Source of the DNA: an uncultured Prochlorococcus sp.
GTDB taxonomy: Bacteria; Cyanobacteriota; Cyanobacteriia; PCC-6307; Cyanobiaceae
NCBI GenBank assembly: GCA_902536555.1
Contig: CACAXR010000005.1
Span: 1 to 64,000 of the forward strand
Length of the DNA stretch: 64,000 nt
Direction: 5' to 3'
Part shown: one piece after another, positions 55,331-62,723 of the stretch
How positions within the stretch are numbered: position 1 is the first letter of the stretch
How the letters are laid out: the number at the start of each line of letters is the position of its first letter
Notes under the pieces: generated by a model
What the model saw: the letters and a program-made list of their open reading frames with translations, nothing else
Databases searched by the model: none
Told to the model about the DNA's origin: nothing
Program-made: the position numbers and the translations under genes

Positions 55331-56311
55331 TTGATTAATAACAAAAAAGAGAAATTACATTCAAAAAAGTGTAATATTCAAACCGAACCACCCATTCGGA
55401 ATTTGAGTCAACAATCTAGACACGAAACAAGGAGTAAAAATGGTCGATTTTCTGAAGGAATAAATCCACCATGCAAACAGATAAATGTATCTCTCCCTGC
55501 ACCCCTCATAGACTCGCTTGATGAGTATGGAAGAGAACATGGAACTGGTAGAGGTAAATCTCTTCAAAGACTGTTAGAGGGGATCCTAGAGGTCAAAGAA
55601 ATGAAGATGGTTGATGAAGTCGCTGATAAGACAAAAGTTCGATTGGAGTTAGTAAAAACAAGTCATCCGCTATATGTCGAATTTAGGAAAAAACACTATA
55701 TCCCTAATCGAGGAGTAGTAGGCCAACAAATGCAATATCTGATCTTCTATGGAGAGAAAGTTGTTGGAGTAATTGGAGGAGCATCGGCAGTTTTCAAGAC
55801 AGAAGAAAGAGATAATTATTTTGGTCTATCTACAGAAAAGGATATTAAAACTCGACAACTGAATAGCATCATCAACAACAATATTTTCAAGTTAGATTTC
55901 CCTGCACGAAATCTTGCAACCATTGTTTTGGGAATGTGGAGAAAACAGATTGCTAAAGATTGGGAGAAGTTATATGGAGTCGAAGTTGCAGCCTTTGAAA
56001 CCTTTGTTGTTGAAGAAAGATTATGGAATGGCAAGACAAGAAACGGTGCTTGCTATCGAGCAGATAATTGGAAGTTAGTAGGCCTTACTAAGGGATATGG
56101 AAAAACAAATACAAGAGGAAGAACTCACAATAATAAATTACTAAAATCTCAAAAATTGATTTATTGTTTGCGATTAAAAAATAAAGAATTTTGCACAGAA
56201 TATACAACTTGTTGGAATGATCCTGTTAAGCAAAAAGAGATCACTCGAAAGAGGAAAGAAATGATCTCTGATAACTTGGATCTCTTATTAGAAGAGATCA
56301 AGGCCTCATAA
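55331..56311 (+). CDS. DUF4338 (DruA-like) protein with N-terminal ribbon-helix-helix
   Basis: 326 residues from a TTG; a TTG at 55403 is an alternative start. Residues about 50-88 (KQINVSLPAPLIDSLDEYGR...GKSLQRLLEGILE) read as a ribbon-helix-helix DNA-binding unit. Residues about 105-285 match the DUF4338 family of the Druantia anti-phage protein DruA: HPLYVEFRKKHYIP, VGQQMQYLIFYGEKVVGVIG, NNNIFKLDFPARNLATIVLG, AAFETFVVEERLW, GACYRADNWKLVGLTKG. The other Druantia genes (DruB-D, the DruE helicase) are absent. It converges with the next gene, one base apart. A defence or genome-maintenance role for the element is inferred, not shown. Confidence 0.75.
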   Translation: MINNKKEKLHSKKCNIQTEPPIRNLSQQSRHETRSKNGRFSEGINPPCKQINVSLPAPLIDSLDEYGREHGTGRGKSLQRLLEGILEVKEMKMVDEVADKTKVRLELVKTSHPLYVEFRKKHYIPNRGVVGQQMQYLIFYGEKVVGVIGGASAVFKTEERDNYFGLSTEKDIKTRQLNSIINNNIFKLDFPARNLATIVLGMWRKQIAKDWEKLYGVEVAAFETFVVEERLWNGKTRNGACYRADNWKLVGLTKGYGKTNTRGRTHNNKLLKSQKLIYCLRLKNKEFCTEYTTCWNDPVKQKEITRKRKEMISDNLDLLLEEIKAS

Positions 56312-56312
56312 A

Positions 56313-57782
56313 TTATCCAAATAGAAATTTATCAGGATTATATTCTTCATCGTCAAATTTTGAATCAGGTTTTTCTTCAAAAAATTTCATAATATCCTCC
56401 TGAGTTTCCATAGAATTTCCATATAGTTCTTCATAGTTTTTTTCATCAATTTCATCCTTGATTCTTTGTGCCTTTTTTAGTTTTTCTGTAGCAAGATCCC
56501 TTTCATCTTGACCAGTTGCATATTTCCAATCAGCAAATGTTGAATTGTTTTTTTGTCTTAATTTTTGTTTGACACGATTCAATAAATTGCGTTCAACTCT
56601 CTCCTTGATATTGGAATCTAATTTGTCAAAAGTTTCTGAAAGTTTCTTTGATAAAAGATCTATTTCGTCATAACAATCTTCAATAACTTCAAGGTGAGAA
56701 ATTACTTCACTATCACTCCTGGAATTTTTTTGATGAATACCATTTTTTACTTTTATGGTTTGATCAAATTTAAACTCAAGAGGTTCGTGACCTATCTGAT
56801 GAGAGATAGTTCTAATAAAAACATCAGTTGTTTCTTTTAGATCAGTTTGACTACTAGAAAGAACTAATCTTTCAATGACAAAATAATCAGATTTATTGAA
56901 CATTTCATCAGATTTTTTTTCAATTAACTTGATCGGATTTAGGAGTGAATCTTTTGGATCAAATTCAACAAATCTTTGAACATTCTTCCAATAATGAGTT
57001 AATTCTTTTTCAAGATGATAATCTTCATTCCTCAAATGTTTACCAACATAAAACTTAATTTGTCGAATTTTTGCATGTTTAGTTTCAATAAAACCTTGAA
57101 GAGAAAGTATCTCATCTTCAGTTCTCAATGCGGTAATAAGTTCAGGATATTTTTTGACATAACCTGTATGTTTTATGAGATCCAAATCAACAACATTTGG
57201 ATATCTATGAGAAGCAACAAGAAAGGCCATGTTCCTTGTTTTCATTCCATATGAATGACCCATACCTCCACATTTTTTTCCACCATCACGAACATTCTTA
57301 ATCCCTGCGATTAGATACTGTTCCTCAGTTAGATCGATGACATATTTGTTTTTTGCAAACTTACTTTCTATCCACCAATGTTTATCTTTATCTCCCTTTA
57401 TTGCGAGTGGGCATTTGACTGCATAAAGATCAACATCTCTAAAAAATAATCGATGTAAAACACCTGAAGCAAGATAACACCAACCCCTTGTTAAATTAGA
57501 TTTTGATCTTTTAGGAGGGCGAGTTCCATCAGAGAATTTTTTAACAACATCCATAGTGATATATCCTCTCCACTTCTTATCCTGATCTAATTTGACTCCC
57601 TGTGGCCTTATGAATAATTCCAATATTGATTCACAGGCAGAAAGGATATTTTCATGGAGATATTCAGTTGATAAATCTCCTTCCTCATATGGTTTAGTTG
57701 GTTGGAATAAATCTGGTTTTACAAATTCACCATTTACAACTAATTTCCCATTTTTTGAGGTGATAAAAAATGTATTGTTCAT
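56313..57782 (-). CDS. Large element protein with a papain/transglutaminase-like triad
   Basis: 489 residues from ATG 57782, chosen because AGGGGG precedes it; a GTG at 57821 would add 13 residues and overlap the gene upstream. The N-terminal domain has Cys102 in TRGWCYLASGVLHRLF, His135 in DKHWWIESKF and Asp150 in KYVIDLTEEQYL. That order and spacing fit a cysteine hydrolase or transglutaminase-like fold seen in small phage proteins. From about residue 230 the protein is long, charged and helical, with Lys/Glu-rich coiled-coil segments, and it ends acidic. The family is not recognised. It ends a leftward operon. Confidence 0.6.
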   Translation of the reverse strand: MNNTFFITSKNGKLVVNGEFVKPDLFQPTKPYEEGDLSTEYLHENILSACESILELFIRPQGVKLDQDKKWRGYITMDVVKKFSDGTRPPKRSKSNLTRGWCYLASGVLHRLFFRDVDLYAVKCPLAIKGDKDKHWWIESKFAKNKYVIDLTEEQYLIAGIKNVRDGGKKCGGMGHSYGMKTRNMAFLVASHRYPNVVDLDLIKHTGYVKKYPELITALRTEDEILSLQGFIETKHAKIRQIKFYVGKHLRNEDYHLEKELTHYWKNVQRFVEFDPKDSLLNPIKLIEKKSDEMFNKSDYFVIERLVLSSSQTDLKETTDVFIRTISHQIGHEPLEFKFDQTIKVKNGIHQKNSRSDSEVISHLEVIEDCYDEIDLLSKKLSETFDKLDSNIKERVERNLLNRVKQKLRQKNNSTFADWKYATGQDERDLATEKLKKAQRIKDEIDEKNYEELYGNSMETQEDIMKFFEEKPDSKFDDEEYNPDKFLFG

Positions 57783-57795
57783 TGTGATAAACCCC

Positions 57796-58041
57796 CTATT
57801 TGAAATAAGGGGATGTATCACATTCGATGTTCAAAGATCTTAGAAATCTTCTTACATACGAAGTCACATTCTTTTCATAATTGCGACTTTTTGGAGAAGG
57901 CGAAATAACACAAGTTCTCTTCTCTCCTCCAAACATTCCAACTACTTTGATGTGTCTAGATTGAATAACCTCAACATGATTATCATCAGTTATTTTTTTC
58001 AAAAATTTGATGATTTCTTCATTGATTTTTTTACACTTCAT
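57796..58041 (-). CDS. Small protein, 81 aa, HicA/dsRBD-like appearance
   Basis: ATG 58041 with GAGGTG just upstream is preferred to a TTG at 58053. MKCKKINEEIIKFLKKITDD, then SRHIKVVGMFGGEKRTCVIS and YVRRFLRSLNIE. The helix-strand-strand-strand-helix order, with the central HIKVxG...R strand, recalls HicA-like phage proteins. The stop is 13 bp before the next gene's ATG. No HicB partner is seen. Confidence 0.6.
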   Translation of the reverse strand: MKCKKINEEIIKFLKKITDDNHVEVIQSRHIKVVGMFGGEKRTCVISPSPKSRNYEKNVTSYVRRFLRSLNIECDTSPYFK

Positions 58042-58351
58042 GAGACACCTCAAGATTGAGATCTTTCTCTTCGATTACAGATAAGAATCTTTCTTGATGA
58101 AGAGGAATCACATTATCAAGAGCATCTGGATCAACAAAAAGAGTGAAGAGATCTTCCTCTTTTAAGATCAATGATTCTGCATCAACTAATGATTCATCCT
58201 TGATAGGTTCACAGTTACATCTACACCAATCAACAATTGATTTTCTGGCGACTGAATACTGTTGATAATCGTGGCCTATCTTCTTACATATACGAGTGAT
58301 GGTTTTTCGACATCTAGGGCAGATTCGAGTTTCCTTCCAAGAAAATGGCAT
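58031..58351 (-). CDS. Zinc-ribbon protein, 106 aa
   Basis: MPFSWKETRICPRCRKTITR gives a CxxC pair and WCRCNCEP a second Cys cluster 32 residues later, so one zinc site is likely. The C-terminal half is acidic (LILKEEDLFTLFVDPDALDN). It overlaps the next gene by about 11 bp and the previous one by one base, implying coupled translation. Confidence 0.6.
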   Translation of the reverse strand: MPFSWKETRICPRCRKTITRICKKIGHDYQQYSVARKSIVDWCRCNCEPIKDESLVDAESLILKEEDLFTLFVDPDALDNVIPLHQERFLSVIEEKDLNLEVSHEV

Positions 58352-58665
58352 TACTCTTCCTCCTCACTTCTAGTGCGATCAAGATATTCATCTACCTTCT
58401 TTCTGTAGTCGATCTCTCCCTTATCAGGAATAAAAGGAAGTTCATTTCCATCACCATCTTTGATAAGTGCAATATCTTCAAAATCTTCCCAATTCTTTTG
58501 GAAATCAGATGGAGTAAACATTGCAGTTGACTTCTCAAGAATTGAAAAATCAGAGTTGATGATACTTCTAACTTCTTTGTTTGTTAGACCTTTCTTGGCC
58601 TTGACTCCGAACCATAATTCACCTGTAAAAGGTATTAGAACGGAATACTCATGATCATGTTTCAT
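58351..58665 (-). CDS. Element protein, 104 aa, first gene after a leader repeat
   Basis: MKHDHEYSVLIPFTGELWFG, VKAKKGLTNKEVRSIINSDF, later SDFQKNWEDFEDIALIKDGD and an acidic tail EYLDRTRSEEEE. Soluble and unrecognised. The first copy of the 49-bp leader repeat begins 28 bp upstream of its ATG. It heads a four-gene overlapping operon reaching 56313. Confidence 0.65.
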   Translation of the reverse strand: MKHDHEYSVLIPFTGELWFGVKAKKGLTNKEVRSIINSDFSILEKSTAMFTPSDFQKNWEDFEDIALIKDGDGNELPFIPDKGEIDYRKKVDEYLDRTRSEEEE

Positions 58666-58693
58666 AATGAATAATTCAATAATTTAAAAAAAT

Positions 58694-58742
58694 GCTGCAT
58701 CGGTAAAACCATTAAGGGTTTAGAGACGGTCAACTGTCGTCT
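58694..58742 (-). repeat. Leader repeat, copy 1
   Basis: 49 bp; plus-strand landmarks are GCTGCATCGG, CCATTAAGGGTTTAGAGACG and TGTCGTCT. It lies 28 bp upstream of the 104-aa gene. AGACG and CGTCT at one end form the arms of a small hairpin. Compared with copies 2 and 3 it differs mainly in the hairpin loop and after CATCGG. Confidence 0.8.
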
Positions 58743-58751
58743 TTATGTGAT

Positions 58752-58946
58752 TTACAAGTCGAAGAAATATCTTTTCTTAGAGATTTTTACTCCTCTAGAT
58801 TTTCTGATGTGTCTTGTTTTCTCACGACCACTCATTGGTGAATAGTGGCCTCCACAAGCGATGTTTCTATACATCGGATTTCGGTAAGAACCCCCTGATC
58901 CAAAACTGGAATCTCTAGGAGCAAACTCTTTTGCAATTGAAGTCAT
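58752..58946 (-). CDS. Small basic protein, 64 aa, behind leader repeat 2
   Basis: MTSIAKEFAPRDSSFGSGGS, YRNPMYRNIACGGHYSPMSG, REKTRHIRKSRGVKISKKRY, FFDL. Gly/Ser-rich first half, strongly basic second half, suggesting a disordered nucleic-acid-binding protein. The stop is 9 bp from leader copy 1 of the next gene. Confidence 0.6.
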   Translation of the reverse strand: MTSIAKEFAPRDSSFGSGGSYRNPMYRNIACGGHYSPMSGREKTRHIRKSRGVKISKKRYFFDL

Positions 58947-58973
58947 AATTCAAAATTCAAATATTGTTTGTTA

Positions 58974-59021
58974 CTGCATCGGCAAGGCCATTAAGGGTTT
59001 AGAGACGGTCAGCAATCGTCT
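58974..59021 (-). repeat. Leader repeat, copy 2
   Basis: It begins CTGCATCGG (preceded by A at 58973) and contains CCATTAAGGGTTTAGAGACG and GGTCAGCAATCGTCT. It lies 27 bp upstream of the 64-aa gene's ATG and 21 bp after the stop of the 135-aa gene. The 17 bases at its upstream end are identical to copy 3. Confidence 0.8.
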
Positions 59022-59042
59022 AAAAATTCTTAGAAATTAAAC

Positions 59043-59450
59043 TTATTTCTTGGATTGATAATTAAATATTTTTTCCAACGAATATCTAGTGAGACGGAAA
59101 GTAACCATCTCAATGAATTGTCTATCGTTATCACTCATCTCTTCCTCATCATCTGGATCCTGTGCATCTAAAAAGTCACTCAAGACATTCCATTTGATTC
59201 TGTCAAATCTGTCACGAGGTTCAAATTCCATGAACTCAGATATCAGATAGTCATTGTGGCCATTAAGAAGAAGATCGGTGTAATTCTGAAATGCGATGGT
59301 TAACTGTCTAATCCACTTAGATGGTTCTTGAGTTATCGGAAAGGAAAGAGACTCAGGATTATATGTTTCATCGATTTTTTTGAATGGTTTAACTAGATTT
59401 ACACTCTCATTTACAAGTTCAGTAAGTGATGCGAATTGATTTAAGTTCAT
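59043..59450 (-). CDS. Element protein, 135 aa (paralogue of the next gene)
   Basis: SFPITQEPSKWIRQLTIAFQ, then RFDRIKWNVLSDFLDAQDPD and a helical end. It shares the order FPI, W-x6-FQ-Y, D-x-IKW-x4-FL with the 127-aa frame at 59498. Acidic and soluble, family unknown. No leader repeat lies in the 47 bp before its ATG, so it is probably transcribed with its paralogue. Confidence 0.65.
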   Translation of the reverse strand: MNLNQFASLTELVNESVNLVKPFKKIDETYNPESLSFPITQEPSKWIRQLTIAFQNYTDLLLNGHNDYLISEFMEFEPRDRFDRIKWNVLSDFLDAQDPDDEEEMSDNDRQFIEMVTFRLTRYSLEKIFNYQSKK

Positions 59451-59497
59451 GGATTTGAAAAAAATTGGTAATTTTGGATAAATGATTGAAATGAATA

Positions 59498-59812
59498 CTA
59501 TTTTTTGAAACCGATTTGAGAACAGACATCGTAAGCAAGTTCATCAGTAATGTTGTCGATGATGTCTTCACACACTTCAGTTTTCAAATGATTGTGATTA
59601 GTTGTCTCTAGGAAATTGCTGATACCATCCCATTTGATGCCATCCCATACTTCACAATGTTCGCCAGTAAGAATATCTGCTTTATCTTCTTCGCTTAAAC
59701 CCAAGTAATAGTCTTGAAATGTTTCCTTTAGACTTGCTTCCCATAGGTCTATTTGATTCTCTTGAATAGGGAAGGCAAGAAGTTTTTTTGTCTCAGTAGC
59801 AGTAGTAGTCAT
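59498..59812 (-). CDS. Element protein, 104 aa, behind leader repeat 3
   Basis: Start ATG 59812 (MTTTATETKKLLAFPIQENQ). An upstream in-frame start at 59881 would run through the leader repeat and is rejected. Later blocks are LWEASLKETFQDYYLGLSEE and WDGIKWDGISNFLETTNHNH. It is paralogous to the 135-aa gene downstream. First gene of the whole leftward block. Unknown family. Confidence 0.65.
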   Translation of the reverse strand: MTTTATETKKLLAFPIQENQIDLWEASLKETFQDYYLGLSEEDKADILTGEHCEVWDGIKWDGISNFLETTNHNHLKTEVCEDIIDNITDELAYDVCSQIGFKK

Positions 59813-59838
59813 GTTGAAATTAGAAATTTTGGATAAGT

Positions 59839-59887
59839 GCTGCATCGGATCGACCTTTAAGGGTTTTGAGACGGTCAGCAATCGTCT
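59839..59887 (-). repeat. Leader repeat, copy 3
   Basis: GCTGCATCGG, then CCTTTAAGGGTTTTGAGACG and GGTCAGCAATCGTCT. 49 bp, 26 bp upstream of the ATG at 59812. It is the outermost copy and therefore the likely start of transcription for the leftward block. Confidence 0.8.
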
Positions 59888-60065
59888 GTATACCAGTGAG
59901 ACAATTTAGAGGGCTCAGTTCTTGTTAGAAAAAAAAGAAAGTTAATCAATAAAAATGTAGCCTTTAAAAAATTATTAATTAACATTTTTTTATTAATATT
60001 TTTTCAACGCATCCAACAGACACAAAATATCGATATTGATACCCACTTTTTGGATCCTTTCTTTG
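59888..60065. other. A/T-rich right end of the element
   Basis: About 180 bp with long A and T runs and no gene. Sequences such as TTTTTTATTAATATTTTTTC could be flexible or protein-binding DNA near the right attachment site. Nothing else is identified. Confidence 0.4.
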
Positions 60066-60230
60066 TTACTTTCTTAATCTTTTATTAGTTCCCAACGGAA
60101 CATGATTTTGTATAATAAGACTATCGGTATTTGCTGTTGAAATTACTGTTCAAGCGTCAAGAAAGTTAGACACTTGGTTAGACAGCACTATCAAATCCAT
60201 TGCAATAACTACTGCACTATGTCTCACGAA
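60066..60230 (+). repeat. Right copy of the pdhC promoter and start region (attR)
   Basis: Imperfect copy of 50728-50880. It contains TTACTTTCTTA, CATGATTTTGTATAATAAG, paired TTAGACAC and TTAGACAG (60166-60185), CCATTGCAATAACTA, and the exact core CTATGTCTCACGAA at 60217-60230, which includes the pdhC start codon. It should be the right junction of the element, and it supplies the working pdhC promoter. Confidence 0.8.
60111..60116 (+). promoter_or_regulatory. -10 box of the pdhC promoter
   Basis: TATAAT in TTGTATAATAAG, an extended -10 (TG one base upstream), 103 bp before the pdhC ATG at 60219. The same box is present in the left copy at 50773. No convincing -35 is seen. Confidence 0.55.
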
Positions 60231-61586
60231 ATATTCATGCCTGCCTTGAGTTCTACTATGACGGAGGGCAAGATTGTGGAATGGTTGAAAAATCCGGGAG
60301 ATAAGGTTGAAAGAGGAGAATCTGTCTTGGTTGTTGAATCTGATAAGGCAGATATGGATGTTGAATCTTTTCAAGATGGATATCTTGCGGCTGTTTTAAT
60401 GCCAGCTGGCAGCACTGCACCTGTTGGAGAAACTATCGGTCTCATTGTCGAAAATGAGGATGAGATAGCTTCTGTCCAAGAACATAATAAAGGAAATCAA
60501 CCCGAAGTCTCAACTTCAGACCAACTTGAACTGGTAAGCAATAAAACTGAAGAAAAACCAGTAGTCCAGACTGAAAATATCAAGAAAGAAGCTGAAGAAG
60601 TTGTCTTAAAGAGTGAAAAGCCTGTCCCATCTTTTAATGTTGATCAAATTAATGCCGCAACAAGTAATGTTTCTTCGAGGATAATTGCATCTCCAAGAGC
60701 TAAAAAACTAGCCTCTCAAATGGGTGTTGATTTAGCAAAGGTTCATGGATCTGGCCCTCACGGAAGGATTCAAGCCGATGATATTTTAAAAGCTAATGGC
60801 CAACCTGTTTCTATACCATGGATAGGAGAAGGTGATTCTCCTGCAAGTATTCATGGTGCAAATTTGGGAGTTGAAAGTAAACCAGAAACTTCAGGAAATA
60901 GTTTTGGTAATCCTGGAGAAACAGTTCAATTTAATACTCTTCAAAAAGCGGTAAATAAAAATATGGAATCTAGTTTAGATGTTCCATGTTTTAGGGTGGG
61001 TTACTCTATCCATACAGATAAATTAGATAATTTCTACAAAAAGGTAAAACAGAACGGAGTTACTATGACTGCTTTACTTGTAAAGGCAGTTGCAAAGACA
61101 CTAAAGAAACATCCTCAAGTTAACTCAAGCTTTTCAGAAAATGGAATTTCTTATCCAGAAAATATAAATATTGCTGTTGCTGTTGCAATGGAAGATGGGG
61201 GATTAATAACTCCAGTATTAAAAGAACCATGCAATACTGATTTATTTGAATTATCTAGGGAATGGAAAGATCTCGTAAAAAGATCGAGATCAAAACAATT
61301 AGAACCAGATGAATACTCAACGGGAACATTTACCTTATCTAACCTTGGAATGTTTGGTGTTGATAGATTTGACGCAATACTACCCCCAGGGACCGGTGCG
61401 ATCTTAGCTATAGCGTCATCGAAACCAACAGTTGTAGCTAATAGTGATGGTTCAATATCTGTTAAAAAAATAATGCAAGTAAATCTTACAGCTGATCACA
61501 GAGTGATCTATGGAGCTGATGGTGCTTCATTCTTGAAAGACTTAGCTAACCTGATTGAAAATGAGCCAGAGACACTTGTATCTTAA
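60219..61586 (+). CDS. pdhC: Pyruvate dehydrogenase E2 (dihydrolipoamide acetyltransferase)
   Basis: Core of the pyruvate dehydrogenase complex, moving acetyl groups to CoA. Start at ATG 60219 (455 aa), because the family begins MSHEIFMPALSSTMTEGKIV; an in-frame TTG at 60174 would only add non-conserved residues. Lipoyl domain 1-80 with the lipoyl-Lys in ESDKADMDVES. The E1/E3-binding domain is near 150-190 (ASPRAKKLASQMGVDLAKVH) and the catalytic domain near 225-455, with the active-site His in ADHRVIYGADGASFL. Its first codons are the attachment core of the element. Confidence 0.96.
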   Translation: MSHEIFMPALSSTMTEGKIVEWLKNPGDKVERGESVLVVESDKADMDVESFQDGYLAAVLMPAGSTAPVGETIGLIVENEDEIASVQEHNKGNQPEVSTSDQLELVSNKTEEKPVVQTENIKKEAEEVVLKSEKPVPSFNVDQINAATSNVSSRIIASPRAKKLASQMGVDLAKVHGSGPHGRIQADDILKANGQPVSIPWIGEGDSPASIHGANLGVESKPETSGNSFGNPGETVQFNTLQKAVNKNMESSLDVPCFRVGYSIHTDKLDNFYKKVKQNGVTMTALLVKAVAKTLKKHPQVNSSFSENGISYPENINIAVAVAMEDGGLITPVLKEPCNTDLFELSREWKDLVKRSRSKQLEPDEYSTGTFTLSNLGMFGVDRFDAILPPGTGAILAIASSKPTVVANSDGSISVKKIMQVNLTADHRVIYGADGASFLKDLANLIENEPETLVS

Positions 61587-61592
61587 ATTTAA

Positions 61593-62723
61593 TTGATTTA
61601 TCAAATTAATAAAGAAGAAAGAGATTATAGGCTTGAATCTTATGATTATTTACTTGATCCTTCATTAATTGCTAGTAAACCTTCTGCAATTAGGCATGAA
61701 TCAAGATTAATGATAGTTAGAAATAGTGTTTTAGAAGAAGACTGCTTAACTAATAAATATACCAAGAATCTTTTAGATGAATTTAGAGAAGGCGATCTTG
61801 TAGTTGTAAACAATACTAAAGTAATGAAAGCTAGGTTAAAGATTGAATTAGAAAATAAGACATTAGTAGAATTATTAGTTTTAGAAAGATCCCATGAATG
61901 TGTTTGGTTATGTTTGGCAAAGCCAGCGAAAAAGTTAAAAATAAATAGAAAATTAAAATTAAAATCTCCTTTAGCACAAGATATTAATTTGATTGTTGAT
62001 GGGGTTGATGAAGAAACTGGAGGGAGATTTATTAAATTTCCGGAAAATATAACTTGCCTCACTTCAATGAATGACCTTCTTGATAAATACGGGGAAATCC
62101 CACTCCCTCCTTATATAAAAAATTCCGAAGAAGAATCTTTTCATGAGAAAAGTTATCAAACTGAGTATGCAACTAATCCGGGGGCAGTTGCTGCACCGAC
62201 AGCTGGTTTACACTTAAGCAAAAGTCTTATTTCCAATCTAAAAAAAAAAGGAGTAATAATCTTACCGATAACTTTGCACGTGGGTTATGGAACATTCAAA
62301 CCAATTGATCAAGAAGATTTAAGTAACTTAAAACTTCATAAAGAATGGGTAAGTGTTAATAAGAAAGTAGTGGAGGAAATAAAAAAAATAAAGAAAACAG
62401 ATAGAAGAATAATTGCTATTGGGACAACTAGCGTGAGAGCTCTTGAAAGTTGTTATTCTCACGAAATTAATGACTTTGTTCCCATAGCTAAATACGTAGA
62501 TTTAGTAATTAAGCCAGGTTATAAATTTAAGGTAGTTGATGGATTATTAACTAATTTTCATCTTCCTAAAAGTTCATTATTACTTCTAGTAAGTGCAATG
62601 ATTGGTAGAGAAAGATTATTAGATTTGTATAAGAAAGCCATAAAAGAAAAATTTAGATTTTTCTCTTATGGCGATGCGATGTATATTTCACCAGATTCAC
62701 TACTGGATAAAAAACAGATTTAG
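61593..62723 (+). CDS. queA: S-adenosylmethionine:tRNA ribosyltransferase-isomerase
   Basis: Makes epoxyqueuosine on tRNA. TTG start, 376 residues, in line with the family although the exact start is uncertain. Blocks: [82 protein letters not shown] and [19 protein letters not shown]. It follows pdhC by 6 bp, so the two share a transcript, which the inserted element must not disrupt. Confidence 0.95.
   Translation: MIYQINKEERDYRLESYDYLLDPSLIASKPSAIRHESRLMIVRNSVLEEDCLTNKYTKNLLDEFREGDLVVVNNTKVMKARLKIELENKTLVELLVLERSHECVWLCLAKPAKKLKINRKLKLKSPLAQDINLIVDGVDEETGGRFIKFPENITCLTSMNDLLDKYGEIPLPPYIKNSEEESFHEKSYQTEYATNPGAVAAPTAGLHLSKSLISNLKKKGVIILPITLHVGYGTFKPIDQEDLSNLKLHKEWVSVNKKVVEEIKKIKKTDRRIIAIGTTSVRALESCYSHEINDFVPIAKYVDLVIKPGYKFKVVDGLLTNFHLPKSSLLLLVSAMIGRERLLDLYKKAIKEKFRFFSYGDAMYISPDSLLDKKQI

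Larger units (their letters stand above)
50867..60230 (+). mobile_element. Integrated element of about 9.35 kb in the 5' end of pdhC
   Basis: It is bounded by the exact 14-bp core at 50867-50880 and 60217-60230. A tyrosine integrase is the first gene inside the left end. Base composition is visibly richer in G+C than the surrounding DNA. It carries two recombinases, a zinc-finger protein, about fifteen small genes, a DUF4338 protein and a large Cys-His-Asp protein. There are no structural phage genes, no obvious replication origin and no selectable metabolic gene. Similar size and integrase-first layout occur in Prochlorococcus tycheposons and phage satellites, but those typically use tRNA genes. 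It may be intact, since both junctions and the integrase frame are whole. Confidence 0.85.

Noticed and set aside
59813-59881. Longer start for the 104-aa gene at 59881
   Set aside because: The extra residues would be encoded by the leader repeat, which is non-coding ahead of the two other genes.
58694-59887. The three 49-bp repeats as a CRISPR array
   Set aside because: They are 231 and 816 bp apart with genes between them, not evenly spaced short spacers, and no cas gene is present.
60174-60218. Upstream in-frame start for pdhC (15 extra residues)
   Set aside because: The extension lies in the duplicated attachment region and is not part of the E2 family. MSHEIFMPALSSTMTEG at 60219 is the normal N-terminus.
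50867-60230. A complete prophage
   Set aside because: No terminase, portal, capsid, tail or lysis gene is seen, and the block is only 9.35 kb.
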